Assembly (NCBI RefSeq): GCF_049243985.1
Contig: NC_135381.1
Coordinates: 19,207,345 to 19,271,344 of the forward strand
Source of the DNA: Paroedura picta
Lineage: Eukaryota > Chordata > Lepidosauria > Squamata > Gekkonidae
Reading direction: 5' to 3'
Length of the DNA stretch: 64,000 nt
Shown here: positions 26,601-37,882 of the stretch, one piece after another
Layout of the letters: each line of letters begins with the position of its first letter
Position numbering within the stretch: position 1 is the stretch's first letter
Position numbers and translations under genes: made by a program
The notes under the pieces: model-generated
Databases searched by the model: none
The model's input: only the letters and a program-made list of their open reading frames with translations
Told to the model about the DNA's origin: nothing

Positions 26601-29600
26601 AAAGCCCTTGTATTCTTCCAGGGCTCTGGTTGAGGCCTCCCTGTCAGAAACCACCAGCTAGCCGTCTTTGTAAGCCCCCCTTTCCCTCCCATGACTGTTT
26701 ATATTTGTTTTGATGCTATAATTTAACATATGTGTTTAAATTTATATTTCTACATGAATTTTAAGTTTTATGCTATTGTAAACTGCCTTGTCTCACAAGA
26801 TAGGGTGTGGTTAATAAATTATTTATTTATTGTATTTATATAGCACCACCACCACCCGGGGGCTCAGGGTGGTTTACATAATAACATAAGAACAATGCTA
26901 ATAATAATTGTCTAATCCCTTTGACAGAGTCTGCTTGTTCCAACAAGCTCTTTTGCTGGTTTTGGCAGGTAATCTACTGAACATTGACCCAGAGAGTGAT
27001 GGCGGATTCACAGCAGGAGCTGTAGCCTTTTTGGTCGTCAATATGTTTCTGATGATTGTAGGTAAGCCAAAGTACAATATGGCATTCTTGAGCTTCTGCC
27101 AGCAGAGCTGTAGTTCCTTGGGTGGCAGCAGATTTCTGTGGCTCTTGCAGATGGTCAAAGAGAAAGCTCCAAGGCCAACTCTTTAGTCAGCAGCCAGGAC
27201 ACAGAGAGTTGTTTTACATAGCTCCCCTTGTGAGCTCCCCCATTCACATTCTCAGTTCTTGTGAAAATCTAAGCCTACCAATACACTGAAGGAAGAATCT
27301 CATTCACACATCGTACCTGCCTGTGGCCCTCCCACTGAGGACATCTCTCCCCCTTTTTTCCACAGCCTCCTACTCAAACCTGGTGCTCCTATGCTTGACA
27401 GCTGTGATGGAGGTGATGATTGTTTGCTTCCTTCTCTTCACACTGGAAACCCTTCCCTTGCCTCTTGAGAGTAAGTCCTGGTACTTGCTAGCAACAAAGA
27501 ATGCCAAGAGACTCATAAGACAAAACACTGACATGTGTCCTTTTTTCAACAGTTGTTATGTTGACCATCTTCAGCATTCTTTGCCTCTATGGAGCAACAG
27601 CATCTCTTGCAAACTGTATTTTCGGTAGAGAGCTCATCCTGATGGGCCCCTCCTTTCTCACGGTAAGTGACGCCCCCCTGGAATTCTGTATTTCAGTGAG
27701 AGCAACTGGAATTATTTCTGTTTTAAAACCTGGGGGGAAGCATATAGTGCCCAAATCAACCCTGCCCAGGCCTTGCCTGCTGCTGCCTAGTAAGTATTAT
27801 TCTGCTGGTATATGCAAAGTCTGTATTGTTCACGATTCACAAATGTATGAAGGATGTCCTAGGATGTCAGAGGTGTATTTAGCATAGTTAGGTTAGGAAC
27901 TTCCTGATGTTGTCCCAAATGGCTCACTGGAGACTTCCTGTTCTTTTGAGCATCCTTCCTCTCTTCTTGCCTACAGAACAAACTGAATGGAAGAACAGAA
28001 TTGATAGACAGGTCTGTCTGTCTGTCTGTCTCTCTTTCCTCTTGTTATACAAAATTGTTTATCTTCTAAATAAAATAGTTGTATTATTTGAAGCATCCTG
28101 GAGCTTTGCTCCTCTTTGCATATCCATGGTTCCTTTAGTTCTACAGACACTGTTTGCTCAAATTTCAGGCAGAGACAATTGTAAAGGAAGCACCAACCTC
28201 TCCTCCTTGCATCAGTCCCAGTTCCCATCAGACCAGTGGTCTGAGGACCATTGCTGAGAAGCTGAATACAGGAGGGGTGTGTGGAGTACCCACCGACACA
28301 GTTTATGCTCTAGCTGCCTCCTGCAAGCACCCAGAAGCCATTGAGAAGATCTACAGAATCAAGGTATGCATAATGAACACAACAGCAGCAAGGCACAAGA
28401 CACAGTGTGTCTAGCTATGGATCTGTATAAATGTGTTCACGGGCATTTCCGCACATTGTTAAAAATAGCGTTACGCCAGCTGAATGTCGTAACACTACAT
28501 ATAATCATGCCTCCCGGCCCCTCCTCACCTTTTTTGTTCTCTCACTCTTCTCTGCTGCCATTTTGCATTTCTACCCCTCCACAAGTGCTGCTGGAAATGG
28601 CAGAAGAGAGCAACATGATTTATACATGACTTTCTTCCACTTGTCACTCAACCCAGGCAGCCAATCCCTTTTCTCCATGTTTTAAAAGGCCCACAATTAA
28701 CACTATATTTTTTAAATCTATACTTCTCCATTGAAATGCCTATGCATCTAATCATAGATGCATAGTGCTTCCTTATTGCCACCGCTTATGGAATCACGAG
28801 TCTTGCTTCCTTTAAAAATAAATCTCGTTCCTGATTGCGAGGGGAGCTTAGAGAGGCATGCTTTGTGCTACAACTTGGGGAGGGGGTTGCCTTTGCCTGC
28901 ACAATTGAATGCCTATTCATTGCTCCAGGCAGTTCACTTAAAAAAAAATCCTCCCATCTCTGGGAGAAGGGAGGCAGGTGCAAGGATGGGACATCGGAGA
29001 CAGAGATAGTGCTTCTTCGCCTCCATACATCTTTTTTGCTGGTGGCCTGCTGGGTGCTCTCTGGTAGGTAGCACTACATATGTTGGTGAATCCACTTTTT
29101 GGGATTCACCAACTAGCGCTTTAAAATGGAGGATGTAGCAAGCTGTTTACTGCTCAGATGCTGCATGTTTGCAACGTCATGTGGAGGAGCCAGAATATGA
29201 TGACAACGAAAGGTATCTCACTATTTTTAAAGGGTGCAGAAATCCCTTCTGTGTTTTAGGAAGCCTGAATGAATTTGGATCCCCATTTCCACAACTGTAC
29301 CAGTATTTGTTTCCATTATATTATCAAACATCCCTGTGGATTAGAAACTCTTAAAGCGGGAGTATGGAATGATCAGGATTTTAACAGTAATGTGTAGGCT
29401 TACCACAGTTCTGTGTTTTGTATTTGCTGCTGTGGCATTTCCAAATGTATATAGCTGGGAAACCAGAAGGCTGGTCTCCCTTCCACTATCCCTGAAGCTC
29501 TGCCAAGTGCAACAGAGGTCCATTGGCTTCCAGTTCTGTGGCCTCTTCTGCATATACCAAACCTCAGGAATTGAGGAGACATTTGTGATAAATAGAAATA

Positions 29601-32600
29601 ATCTGGGAAACAGTATAGGATCCAAAAGTACTTTGTACAGATCTGAGTCCTTCCCCTTATAAGCTGCTGATCCAGGAGATGAGATCTCCAGACTTTGAAG
29701 AAACTGAAAACCATCCAGATCCGGCCACTGCAGTTCCACCCCATGTTTATTTGCCCTTGATTATTCTTTATTAAACACTTCCCTGGCTACGGAAAAACAA
29801 GGTGGAAGTTTCCTAGTCAGAAATCCTAACAAAGTGCCTCTCTTTAATTTTTTCCCAAATGCCAAATCCAAAATTTGCCATCTGTGGGAGAAGGTAAATG
29901 AAATAAATACATTCCTGGTGGGTTGAGCATTCAGGGCTGGCAACTCAGCCATCTCCCAAATAAGACCTTAAACGACTCAGGAGCAGCCATGACGTTTGGG
30001 CTGGACCAGAGCAGCAGAGTAGAGCCGTTTCAGTGGTGCTGACTTGACCTTGCCTAGGCGTTCCCACAATTACTTGTTGCCTCTTGTGCTCACAGGACAG
30101 GCCTCAAGAGAAGCCCATCTGTCTCTTCATCTCCAATGTGGACCAGCTCCAGGCTGCTGCTCCACCCTTCAGCCCTTTGCTCTGGGCATTTATGGAGAAT
30201 GTTTACCCTGGAGGTATTGGGTGCATTGTCAAGAAAGGAAATTGGCTGAAGACATTAGGTGAGTTGCCTGGCCATCCCATCCCTTCTTCCATCTCTTATT
30301 TTGCAATGCTACAGGGGCCTTGGGACATGCTCACTGGCTGACCGGCAACCATTCATCATAGCTCAGCTTAACCTACTTTGCAGGGTGATCTTAAAATGGG
30401 GAGACCAACAGGGCCAGAATGAGCTCAGGAGGAAAGGCAGGAAAAATGTCAGCAATGAAGACTAAATTGTACAGGCAACCTGGGAAATCCATGGATGGTT
30501 AAAGCACATGCAGAGCAGGTTCTGCCCATTAATTTTTAAGTCTGAATGTCTATAAAAATCTGGTCCAGCTTTTTAAAAAGTTTCTGTCATCCTTGTTTGT
30601 CTTCATTATTTCTTTTGGAAATTCCATATCATTTTCTCCCTCATTAAGCAGTATGATGAGTGGGTAAGACATCAGCTCTGGCTTCCAGTCAGAGTAGGCT
30701 TTCTCAACTAGGGGTTCATGGAGTTTCTTAGCAGCCCTGGAAGCATTTCCCAAATGGGTAGGAGTTAATTTTTGACAGATTTTTTAAAATGTAAATGTTT
30801 ATCGGGTCATGTTGACCCCCCCCCAAATAATGGGCCTGGAGGGGGTGGTAAGGGGAGGGGCCCCAAGTGGAGGTATACACAGCTATGCCTCCCAACAATA
30901 TTCTGCACTACCATATCACTTCTGGGGTTTCTCAGGAGTCTGAAGAATGTTTCATGGGTTTCTCAATGACAAAAATTTATTTATTTATGTGTCTGTTTGT
31001 TTATTTATTTATTTGTTTACTTATTTATATATTGCCCTCCCCGAAGACAAGAGGCAACATTTTAAAACAGGAAGGGAAGCCTTACAACCGGGAACCAGGA
31101 AGTCTTTGAACTGACACCCTGGCCAATCAGGGAAGACTGCTTTGCTATGTCAGCATTGGAGTCATAGAGGAGGATGTTAATTCACAAAAAGCAGAGATAT
31201 ACACTTATACTGGTGGCAGTTCTTCAAATATCGTGGTTTATATTTGCTCCTGGATATCGTGGGAGAAAGGTAGCATCCCCACAGTTCAATCGTGCATGTT
31301 GCACAGGGAAAATTTAAAGAGTCCAAAATCAAAATGAAAATCAAATTCAGTGCAAATGGGAGGGATTTGTTCGAGCTGGGAATGGATAGAAAGCAAAGTG
31401 CAGACTCATCCCTAGTCTTGGACAAGGAATTGATATATGTTGTGGGAATTCCTTGGACATCATTCTAATGGACCACCTTGAAGAAACAGCAAGACATGCA
31501 ATGTATACTGTGGGCTGAGGATTAAGGGCTTACAAATAGATCAGATAGCCAAGATATGAAATACTGACACCAGTGCCTACTCTGGGCATCGAGATCCTTT
31601 GGACCCACTGGTGACCCAGTTATTTTCTTCTAGGAATTGGAGATGGGTATGATCGAGTGGGAACAAAAGACAGCATCATGATCAGAGTCCCTGACCACAC
31701 AGTCACTGTCCATCTCATAGACATGACAGGACCTCTGGCAGTCACCTCAGCTAATCCCAGTGGAGAAACTGACAGCACCCATCATGACATGGTCATATCG
31801 TGAGTGCCCCCTCCCTGTCAATATTATAAAATAGCGTTGATGACCAAGCAAAGGGATCTTGGAGGCAAGCCAAGCCAAGTGGAGCATATATATTTTAAGT
31901 GACCCATCCAGCATTTACTCTCCTTTTCATCCTAAGGCGCCTTGGACACTGGCTGGATGGTGTTCTCTGTGATGGGCAGTCGAATGAAGTGGTGGCATCC
32001 ACAGTGGTCAACTGCACCCAGATAGATGAAGGTGAGTGCCAGGTTTATGCCTAAAGTGCCTAATGTTGACTGTTTTAGTCAAACTGCATTTGTATAGTTG
32101 TTCCACAGTTTGGATGGGCTGAAACAGCACTTACTTTGTTTATTCCATTGTCAATCCTGTTGAATTCAGATCGATTTGAACCCAGGTCTTCTTCATTACT
32201 TTCCTCCGACTTGAAACAGAAAATGTTCTGCACTTGATTTGGGGAGCTGAGTTGGGGGAGGGCAGATGAAGTCCAGCTGGCATGTTTTATTTCTCCTCTT
32301 TATACTGCTGGTGGAAAAGCCTAGTGCAGCACAAGGCTCTTTCTCTAACGAGTGGAGGGGGGGGAGCCAAGCAGCCAGCAGCAGCAGCCTCTCAGAGAAT
32401 AAAGCAAATCTGGTGAAAAGCAGAGAACTGCATGCTTTCTCATGCCGATTTTTCAAATATCAAGGGTTATATCTACTCCAGGATATCGTGGGTGAAAGGT
32501 AGGGTCACTCCAGATCCATCATGCTTGTTGCAGAGGGAAAATTTAAATCACCCAAAATCCAAACGGAAATCGCATTCTGTGTAGACGGCAGGGACTGAAT

Positions 32601-33014
32601 CGACCTAGGATTGCAATAAAAGCTCCGTGCAGATTCAGCCCCGGTTAATTTGGCTCCCAGTCTTTTTAACTCCAGCTCCCTGACCAAGTAGGGGCACCTC
32701 TGTGTTGGAAAGAAGTCAGGCTACATGGTGGTGATGCAAACTCTGCCTGGAGAATTGGCAAGGCTGAAGGGTGGAGAGTTGCTAAAGAAGGACTGCAGTA
32801 ACTTGCTAGACATTAAACTGATTGAACTAGGCCCTTTTGTACAGTAAGGTGAGGCAGCCAGGATGACTTTTTCCATATTCCTTTGCTTTCCCTAGGGCAT
32901 CTAACATCTGCCTTTTCTTTTTTCCTAGGTGGTATCACAATATTGCGAGAAGGATGTGTTCCAGAAGCCAAGGTGATGCAGATATTTGAGAAAGTGAAGA
33001 ACCAAATAGTATGA
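23603..33014 (+). CDS. Gene A: three AceTr-like membrane repeats fused to a YrdC/Sua5 domain
   Basis: Ten exons: 23603-23759, 24317-25768, 26969-27061, 27366-27470, 27553-27662, 28169-28363, 30096-30258, 31634-31799, 31937-32031, 32929-33014. All have GT-AG borders and phases agree, giving about 873 residues. The start has a strong context (accATGG). Residues 12-225 read like an acetate uptake transporter (AceTr, Gpr1/Fun34/YaaH): SEPSVLGLL, then GGLSQLLAGLFTFRKYDHLG and GTAFLAFAGLWSSYG. Comparable six-helix units follow at about 252-420 (ALGNLCDSV, SVGQILSSYYGYLRG) and 461-640 (IFQLYVCRIQVQKGRRFG). NAT and NVT glycosylation sites lie near residues 108 and 115. From residue 640 it is YrdC: VPTDTVYALAA, KDRPQEKP (the KxR pair), YPGGIGCIV, IMIRVPDH, VTSANPSGE, ASTVVNC. 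YRDC makes threonylcarbamoyl-AMP from threonine, bicarbonate and ATP. The fused protein's function is unknown. Gene B is its paralogue. Confidence 0.85.
24006..24141. mobile_element. Foldback hAT-type MITE, copy 3, in intron 1 of gene A
   Basis: A palindromic element with an AACAGGGCAAGTC left end and a GACTACCCCTG right end. The flanks CTCTAGAA and CTCATAGAA are an imperfect target duplication. It lies about 175 bases upstream of the exon 2 acceptor. Confidence 0.85.
25769..26968. repeat. Intron 2 of gene A with an L2-type LINE 3' end
   Basis: 26455-26830 (+) translates in part to VWWNALPAEIRSLQDLRQFQ, the C-terminal signature of L2-clade ORF2, then a 3' region ending GGTTAATAAATTATT. A second short LINE tail follows at 26820-26900. 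The rest of the intron is unremarkable. Confidence 0.6.
28014..28033. repeat. (TCTG)n microsatellite
   Basis: About five tandem TCTG units in intron 5 of gene A. Confidence 0.8.
28441..29246 (+). mobile_element. Non-autonomous DNA element, about 800 bp, copy 2, in intron 6 of gene A
   Basis: The left end GGGCATTTCCGCACATTG is answered at the right end by GGGTGCAGAAATCCC (inverted, imperfect). Internal blocks match the element at 1042-1672 in the same order. No transposase frame is visible. The insertion falls between two YrdC-coding exons. Confidence 0.65.
30690..30965 (+). repeat. hAT-like interspersed repeat in intron 7 of gene A
   Basis: It starts TTTCTCAACTAGGGGTTCATGG and ends GGGTTTCTCAATGAC. 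The pattern of gene-like inverted ends is shared with other hAT-derived lizard repeats. Internally it is diverged. It is followed by a TTTA-rich LINE tail at 30975-31060. Confidence 0.45.
31185..31425 (+). repeat. Dispersed repeat, copy 1 (intron 7 of gene A)
   Basis: It shares TTCAAATATC, GGATATCGTGGG(A/T)GAAAGGTAG, the AGGGAAAATTTAAA block and a GTGCAGA(C/T)TCA end with 32420-32650. It has no coding content; the family is unknown to me. Confidence 0.6.
32420..32650 (+). repeat. Dispersed repeat, copy 2 (intron 9 of gene A)
   Basis: Same order of blocks as 31185-31425, in the same orientation, in the adjacent part of the same gene. The two copies are clearly diverged from each other. Confidence 0.6.
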
Positions 33015-33390
33015 ACCCAAGAAGAATGAGTCCAATCCCAGACAGCCGCAAATCCTTCAACTCAAAGACCTGTTGGCTTTTTTTGGAAGAAAGCTTCCTG
33101 TAGGAGCCTCTGCTGGCTCTTAAGATGTACTGTATATTGCTGGGTGGGGATTGTTTGTTTTCTGCTTCTTCGCAGGGTGACTTTGGTCAACCAAAGTGTC
33201 TTTTCTCAGCAAGGACATAAGCAACAGTTGAACATAATAGTATAAAAGAGTTTCCAAGCAAGTGGAAAGAATAAGCTAAATCACCTTGGCCATAGCCAAA
33301 GGAAACTTGTGAATGAAAGAGGCAATTGGCATCACCCTTTCCCCAAGAGCAGAGACCAGAAAGTAAATGCCTTACACTACACTTCATATA

Positions 33391-33571
33391 GACCGTTTAT
33401 GCACTGGAGGTTTTATGCCAGGCTGCAGGCTGAGGTTTTAGTCGTGGCCGGTTGTCCCACCTCTTCCTGCATCCACATGGGGGAGCATTTGGTCTGGTGC
33501 ATGTCGTCCGCCCCTGATTTGTGCTTCTGCACAGGAGCTGGGGCAGTGAAGTTCCCAGTGCATAAACGGTC
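33391..33571 (+). mobile_element. 181-bp inverted-terminal-repeat MITE, copy 2, in the 3' UTR of gene A
   Basis: GACCGTTTATGCACT at the left and CATAAACGGTC at the right. It has the same length as copy 1 at 2917-3097 and the reverse orientation. It lies between the stop codon and the first good polyadenylation signal of gene A, so it is probably transcribed as part of the mRNA. Confidence 0.75.
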
Positions 33572-34134
33572 ATAGGCAAAATAGTTACTACTGTGCCTTA
33601 GACAGCAATCCTAAACAAGCCTGCTCAAAATTGTCCCACTTTATTCAAAAGGACCTATTCCAAAGGACATATTCTTTGGACTGCAGCCTCATTGGTCTTC
33701 CATCACCCCACCTTCCCTCTCTGTTCTAAAAGGAAGCAGGAAGATACAGTTGGCAGATTGCAGCCTGTGTGCAGCTCTTAAGAGTAAACACCCAAAACAG
33801 GCCTAGTATCAGGTTATAATTGTGCCTTTTCCCCGAGCCCAATAGCTTGTCCTTTTGACCTTCTGAATCTGCTCCCTCAGTGCCTTCTTTGATGATCTTT
33901 GGAAACTTTCCTTCTTCCATCTCTTCTTGTTATTTATTGGCTTATTATTTGCAACTATGGATTGTCTGCAAGCAGCAGGAAATGCAGACATGCTGCGCCT
34001 GCAGGATCAGGCTGGAGTGCTATAAATTAACTTGTGCACCTTCCATCATGTATGCTGAAGTGCACATTTGATGCTTGTTTGCGTATATAATGACTGCATT
34101 GAGATTTTGAATTTGTGTTTATCAAAATACTAAT

Positions 34135-34140
34135 AATAAA
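34135..34140 (+). terminator. Polyadenylation signal candidate for gene A
   Basis: The first AATAAA seen downstream of the gene A stop codon is here, about 1.1 kb away. Further AATAAA words lie near 34218 and 34252. Confidence 0.45.
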
Positions 34141-36824
34141 GTCAGCTGAAACTTAAAGACATTCATTGTATGTTTACCATGTCTTTGCAATATTTCATAA
34201 TACAGAATTGGAAGAAAATAAAGTACCCTGGCCCAAGAATGATATTTACAGGAAATAAAGTCTCCTGTTTATCACATGTCAGAATCAGGCCCCAAAGAAA
34301 TAAAGCTACAGATATTCTCTGCAGGGCTGGAAGGCAATACACATAAGGAAAAGGCAAATAAAATCAGCATGTTTGACTTAGAGGACAATTTGACTGGGAA
34401 ATACGTTGAGAGTGTCAGAAGTGGTTAAGGATTCGCAGGACCCTAGCAGAGTACAATTGTAGCAGAAACAGCCAGACTGGGGGCAGAGGGCCCCCTTTCC
34501 ACAGTGAAAAGGGATCATCACTCCAAGTGTCCTTAGAGGGAAGGGGGTGGGGAGAGGCTACAGCCCTGTTTGTTTCTTGTTTGTTTGCTTGCTTCCTTGC
34601 TTGTTTAGACTTCTATGCCACCACTCCCAGGGTCATGAGGACAAGGCACCATGCAGGGCCCTTGGAAGCACAGGGCCCATAGCACATGCTACTTGTGCTA
34701 CATGGATAAAGTGGCCCTGGAGAGCATTCAGATATTGAAAGTTATGTCTGAAAGTAGAAGGGATAATCTGAGGATACATCAAGAAGCCACCATTTTAATT
34801 GCAGAGTCATTTCAACAGATTGAAAATACATGCCCCTAATCCTAGGAATCACAATTTTGTGGAAAAGCTATGTAACAGTACTCTCCATAGCCTTTGCAAG
34901 GAACTACAGAGTTCACCCATTAGAAACCATGACACTTGAGATATGTCTTTATTTGTTGATTAAATACAATCTAGGTGCAATTCAACAAGCTTCCTTGGGT
35001 GATGGAAACAAGTGTAACAAACTTCCTGGGGTGATGAACAAATCCCTCAGTGAATCTCATGCTAAAGTAAACCCTTTTATTCCCACCCCAATAACCTTTT
35101 GGCCCTTCGTGGCTCTTTCTGAATGGCAACAGTTCCAGACAGTAAACATGAAAAGAAACTGGCTGCTTGTCTACTGACCAGAAGCTAGAAAATTTTCCTG
35201 CTTTGCTAAATATCCCCAGGGTTCCTTTGGGAACAACATTTAAGTGCTGTAGTTATGGCCTCCTCCTCAAGGTCTACCCTTTCCTGTCTAGGCATGTCAA
35301 AGGGAAAATGTTCTTCAGGGTTGTATAAACAGTTCATGTTTTTCTTAAAGTCTTGATCAAGATTCATTCTTGCTCTTTTGGGCCAGAACATCAACATATC
35401 CTTAGTTCATGTCAGTGAAACAGACATTTTAAAACCCATTGCTAAAGTACCCTCTGATATCCATTTTGAAGGTATTCAATTCTTTTAGTTCATTGGCTCC
35501 AGTATCATGCCTTCCAAGTTATCTGGAGGTTTTCATGTTCTAGTGACCAAAGAAACACAGTTCATCATAGAGATTCTTAAACTTCTACACAATGTGACTT
35601 GGTACTTTCACATGACATCAGGATAGCATGGGTCACTCAATGCTTGGAGTACTTTTACATGAATTGTTTTTAATTACTTATTTTTTTAAGTTTTTGAAAA
35701 GCTTAAAAAGGGTTCTTAAAACTAAATAAAGAATTAAAGACTATTTATTTAGATTTATATACCGCCCTCCCCTAGGGACACACTAAGGTGGATATTAATG
35801 GTTATCCATGACCCAGTTGCTTCATACTTACCCATTTTCCTGAAATCCCAGGTATCAGCTGTTAGGAAAACAATCAGAACATAGTACTTATATGGCCAGC
35901 CAGAGCTACAGAGCATTGTAAAGTTGACTTTGAGTATCAGGAAGGATAGTGTGTATGGGGTGGGCATAGTTTAACTTTAACATATTAATTACTTATCAGA
36001 TGGCTGCACAATCACATGGGAGCATGATGGCATCTTTCTTCACTGGGGATTCACCATGAGATGGATTTTTCAACTTGTAGAGACAGTAATCCAATAGCAA
36101 GCAAAAAGAATGCCGTTAGGCCACTTCCGGTGGACCACCCAGTTTATGGAAGTCTTGCAGAGATTGCTGGGTTGTGCGGACCTTGCTGGGTTGTGTGGAT
36201 CCTGTAAGGGATTTCGTAAGACAAGTTAGTTAAGATATCCTGAGTGTGCATGTTTGCTTTTAGATTCAAAGCATGGTGAAATACAGGAATTCCAGTACAA
36301 AATACAAAATACTGGAATGACTGGTCAGCCCTCCAGAGCAATAGAGGGGGGAAAGCTGGCTCACAAGTCCAATACATGGACAAATTCCCCCAAGTCTTCT
36401 TTTTTAATGGATGTAGAGAAGAGCATGTTAAGTGCCAGGGAGAAATCCACATCCCCCAAGAACTTCACTACAATCAGCCCATGTTTGTTCCATTAACATC
36501 TAGTAAAACTTGTTTTTAATTCCATGTACACAAACCTAGCAACTTTCTGGACCATTTATTTATTTAAAGCATTTAACCCATCTTTCTCTGAAATGAGTCT
36601 CAAGACAAGTCATCACAATGATAATAAAATACAATACATAATTAATATTTTAAAAACTTTTAAAATAATTTTAAAAGAAGAGGAAATGAGAAAAAAACCA
36701 CCATGGACAACTCCATCTTCCACAACTTGCTATATGGCAGCCTTCCAATCCTAACAACCCCATAAAATAGTATCAACTGCTGAAATAACTCTGGCTCTAG
36801 TTGTGTCAAATCTTCCCTATAACG

Positions 36825-36937
36825 CAGGGGTAGTCAAACTGTGGCCCTCCAGATGTCCATGGACTACAATTCCCAGGAGCCCCTGCCAGCGAATTGTAGT
36901 CCATGGACATCTGGAGGGCCGCAGTTTTATACCCCTG
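36825..36937. mobile_element. Foldback hAT-type MITE, copy 4 (short)
   Basis: CAGGGGTAGTCAAACTG to ATACCCCTG, with target duplication CTATAACG / CTATAATG (7 of 8). It is shorter than other copies because the central loop is missing. Confidence 0.9.
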
Positions 36938-37071
36938 CTATAATGGGTTATAATAGCACAAAGTTTGGTTGCAGTGGCACCTTTAACAACAAAATTTCCC
37001 TCTATGCGGCCTACTTAGCCTTGGCCTTATATAATAAATGTTTTGCTTGCTTACAATAATACTGCGTTAGA

Positions 37072-37350
37072 GCCTCTTGTGGCGCAGAGTGGTAAGGCAG
37101 CCGTCTGATAGCTTTGCCCATGAGGCTGGGAGTTCGATCCCAGCAGCCGGCTCAAGGTTGACTCAGCCTTCCATCGTTCCGAGGTCGGTAAAATGAGTAC
37201 CCAGCTTGCTGGGGGGTAAACGGTAATGACTGGGGAAGGCACTGGCAAACCACCCCGTATTGAGTCTGCCATGAAAACGCTGGAGGGCGTCACCCCAAGG
37301 GTCAGACATGACTCGGTGCTTGCACAGGGGATACCTTTACCTTTTAATAA
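37072..37350 (+). repeat. Sauria-type tRNA SINE
   Basis: The head TGGCGCAGAGTGGTAAGGCAG and box B GAGTTCGATCCC are followed by GTTGACTCAGCCTTCCATC and AAATGAGTACCCAGCTTGC. The BovB-related tail (CAGACATGACTCGGTGCTTG) ends in ACCTTT. This is the diagnostic squamate SINE family, and it is nearly full length. Confidence 0.92.
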
Positions 37351-37882
37351 TACTGATGCTGAAGCAGAATCTCCTACCATCAATAATCCCAATGCCCATG
37401 ACTTTACCTAGCCAGACATATGTTTCTCATCCCCTTGAACAAAGACCAACTTGTCTAGCTAACCTTGGTGTGCTCCCCATCAAGAGCATTCACCTGTGAT
37501 TCATCTTCTCTTCCAACACCTACCAACAACGGGCATTTCCAAACTTAGCTATTTGGTATTGACATCATCTGTGTGCTTTAGGTTTTAATTATAGAAACCA
37601 TTTGTCATGCAAGTAAATGGGAGGGTCTACAGTTCCTGAACAAGTCACTTTCTGTTTGGGCTGTTCTATTTTGGTCTCCAAGGAGAGGAGTTGCAGATGT
37701 CTTGGCAATCTGTACCAGACAAAAAGGAAGACAAAAGTAAACTGGAGATCAAAACTACTGATGGAACTATTTCTGATGAAACTTTGGCACAGTATTCACT
37801 ATCCCTTTATAAGATAGTATAAGCAGTAATCAAGTAGGCATGTCTGTTTGCTAGGTGATCTTTCCATGCTGCCAACTCTAAG

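Larger units (their letters stand above)
33015..37882. other. Gene A 3' region and intergenic sequence before the LTR element
   Basis: It contains the probable 3' UTR of gene A, LINE tails (34560-34630, and 35725-35800 reverse), a foldback MITE and a Sauria-type SINE (listed separately). No coding gene was seen. Confidence 0.55.
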
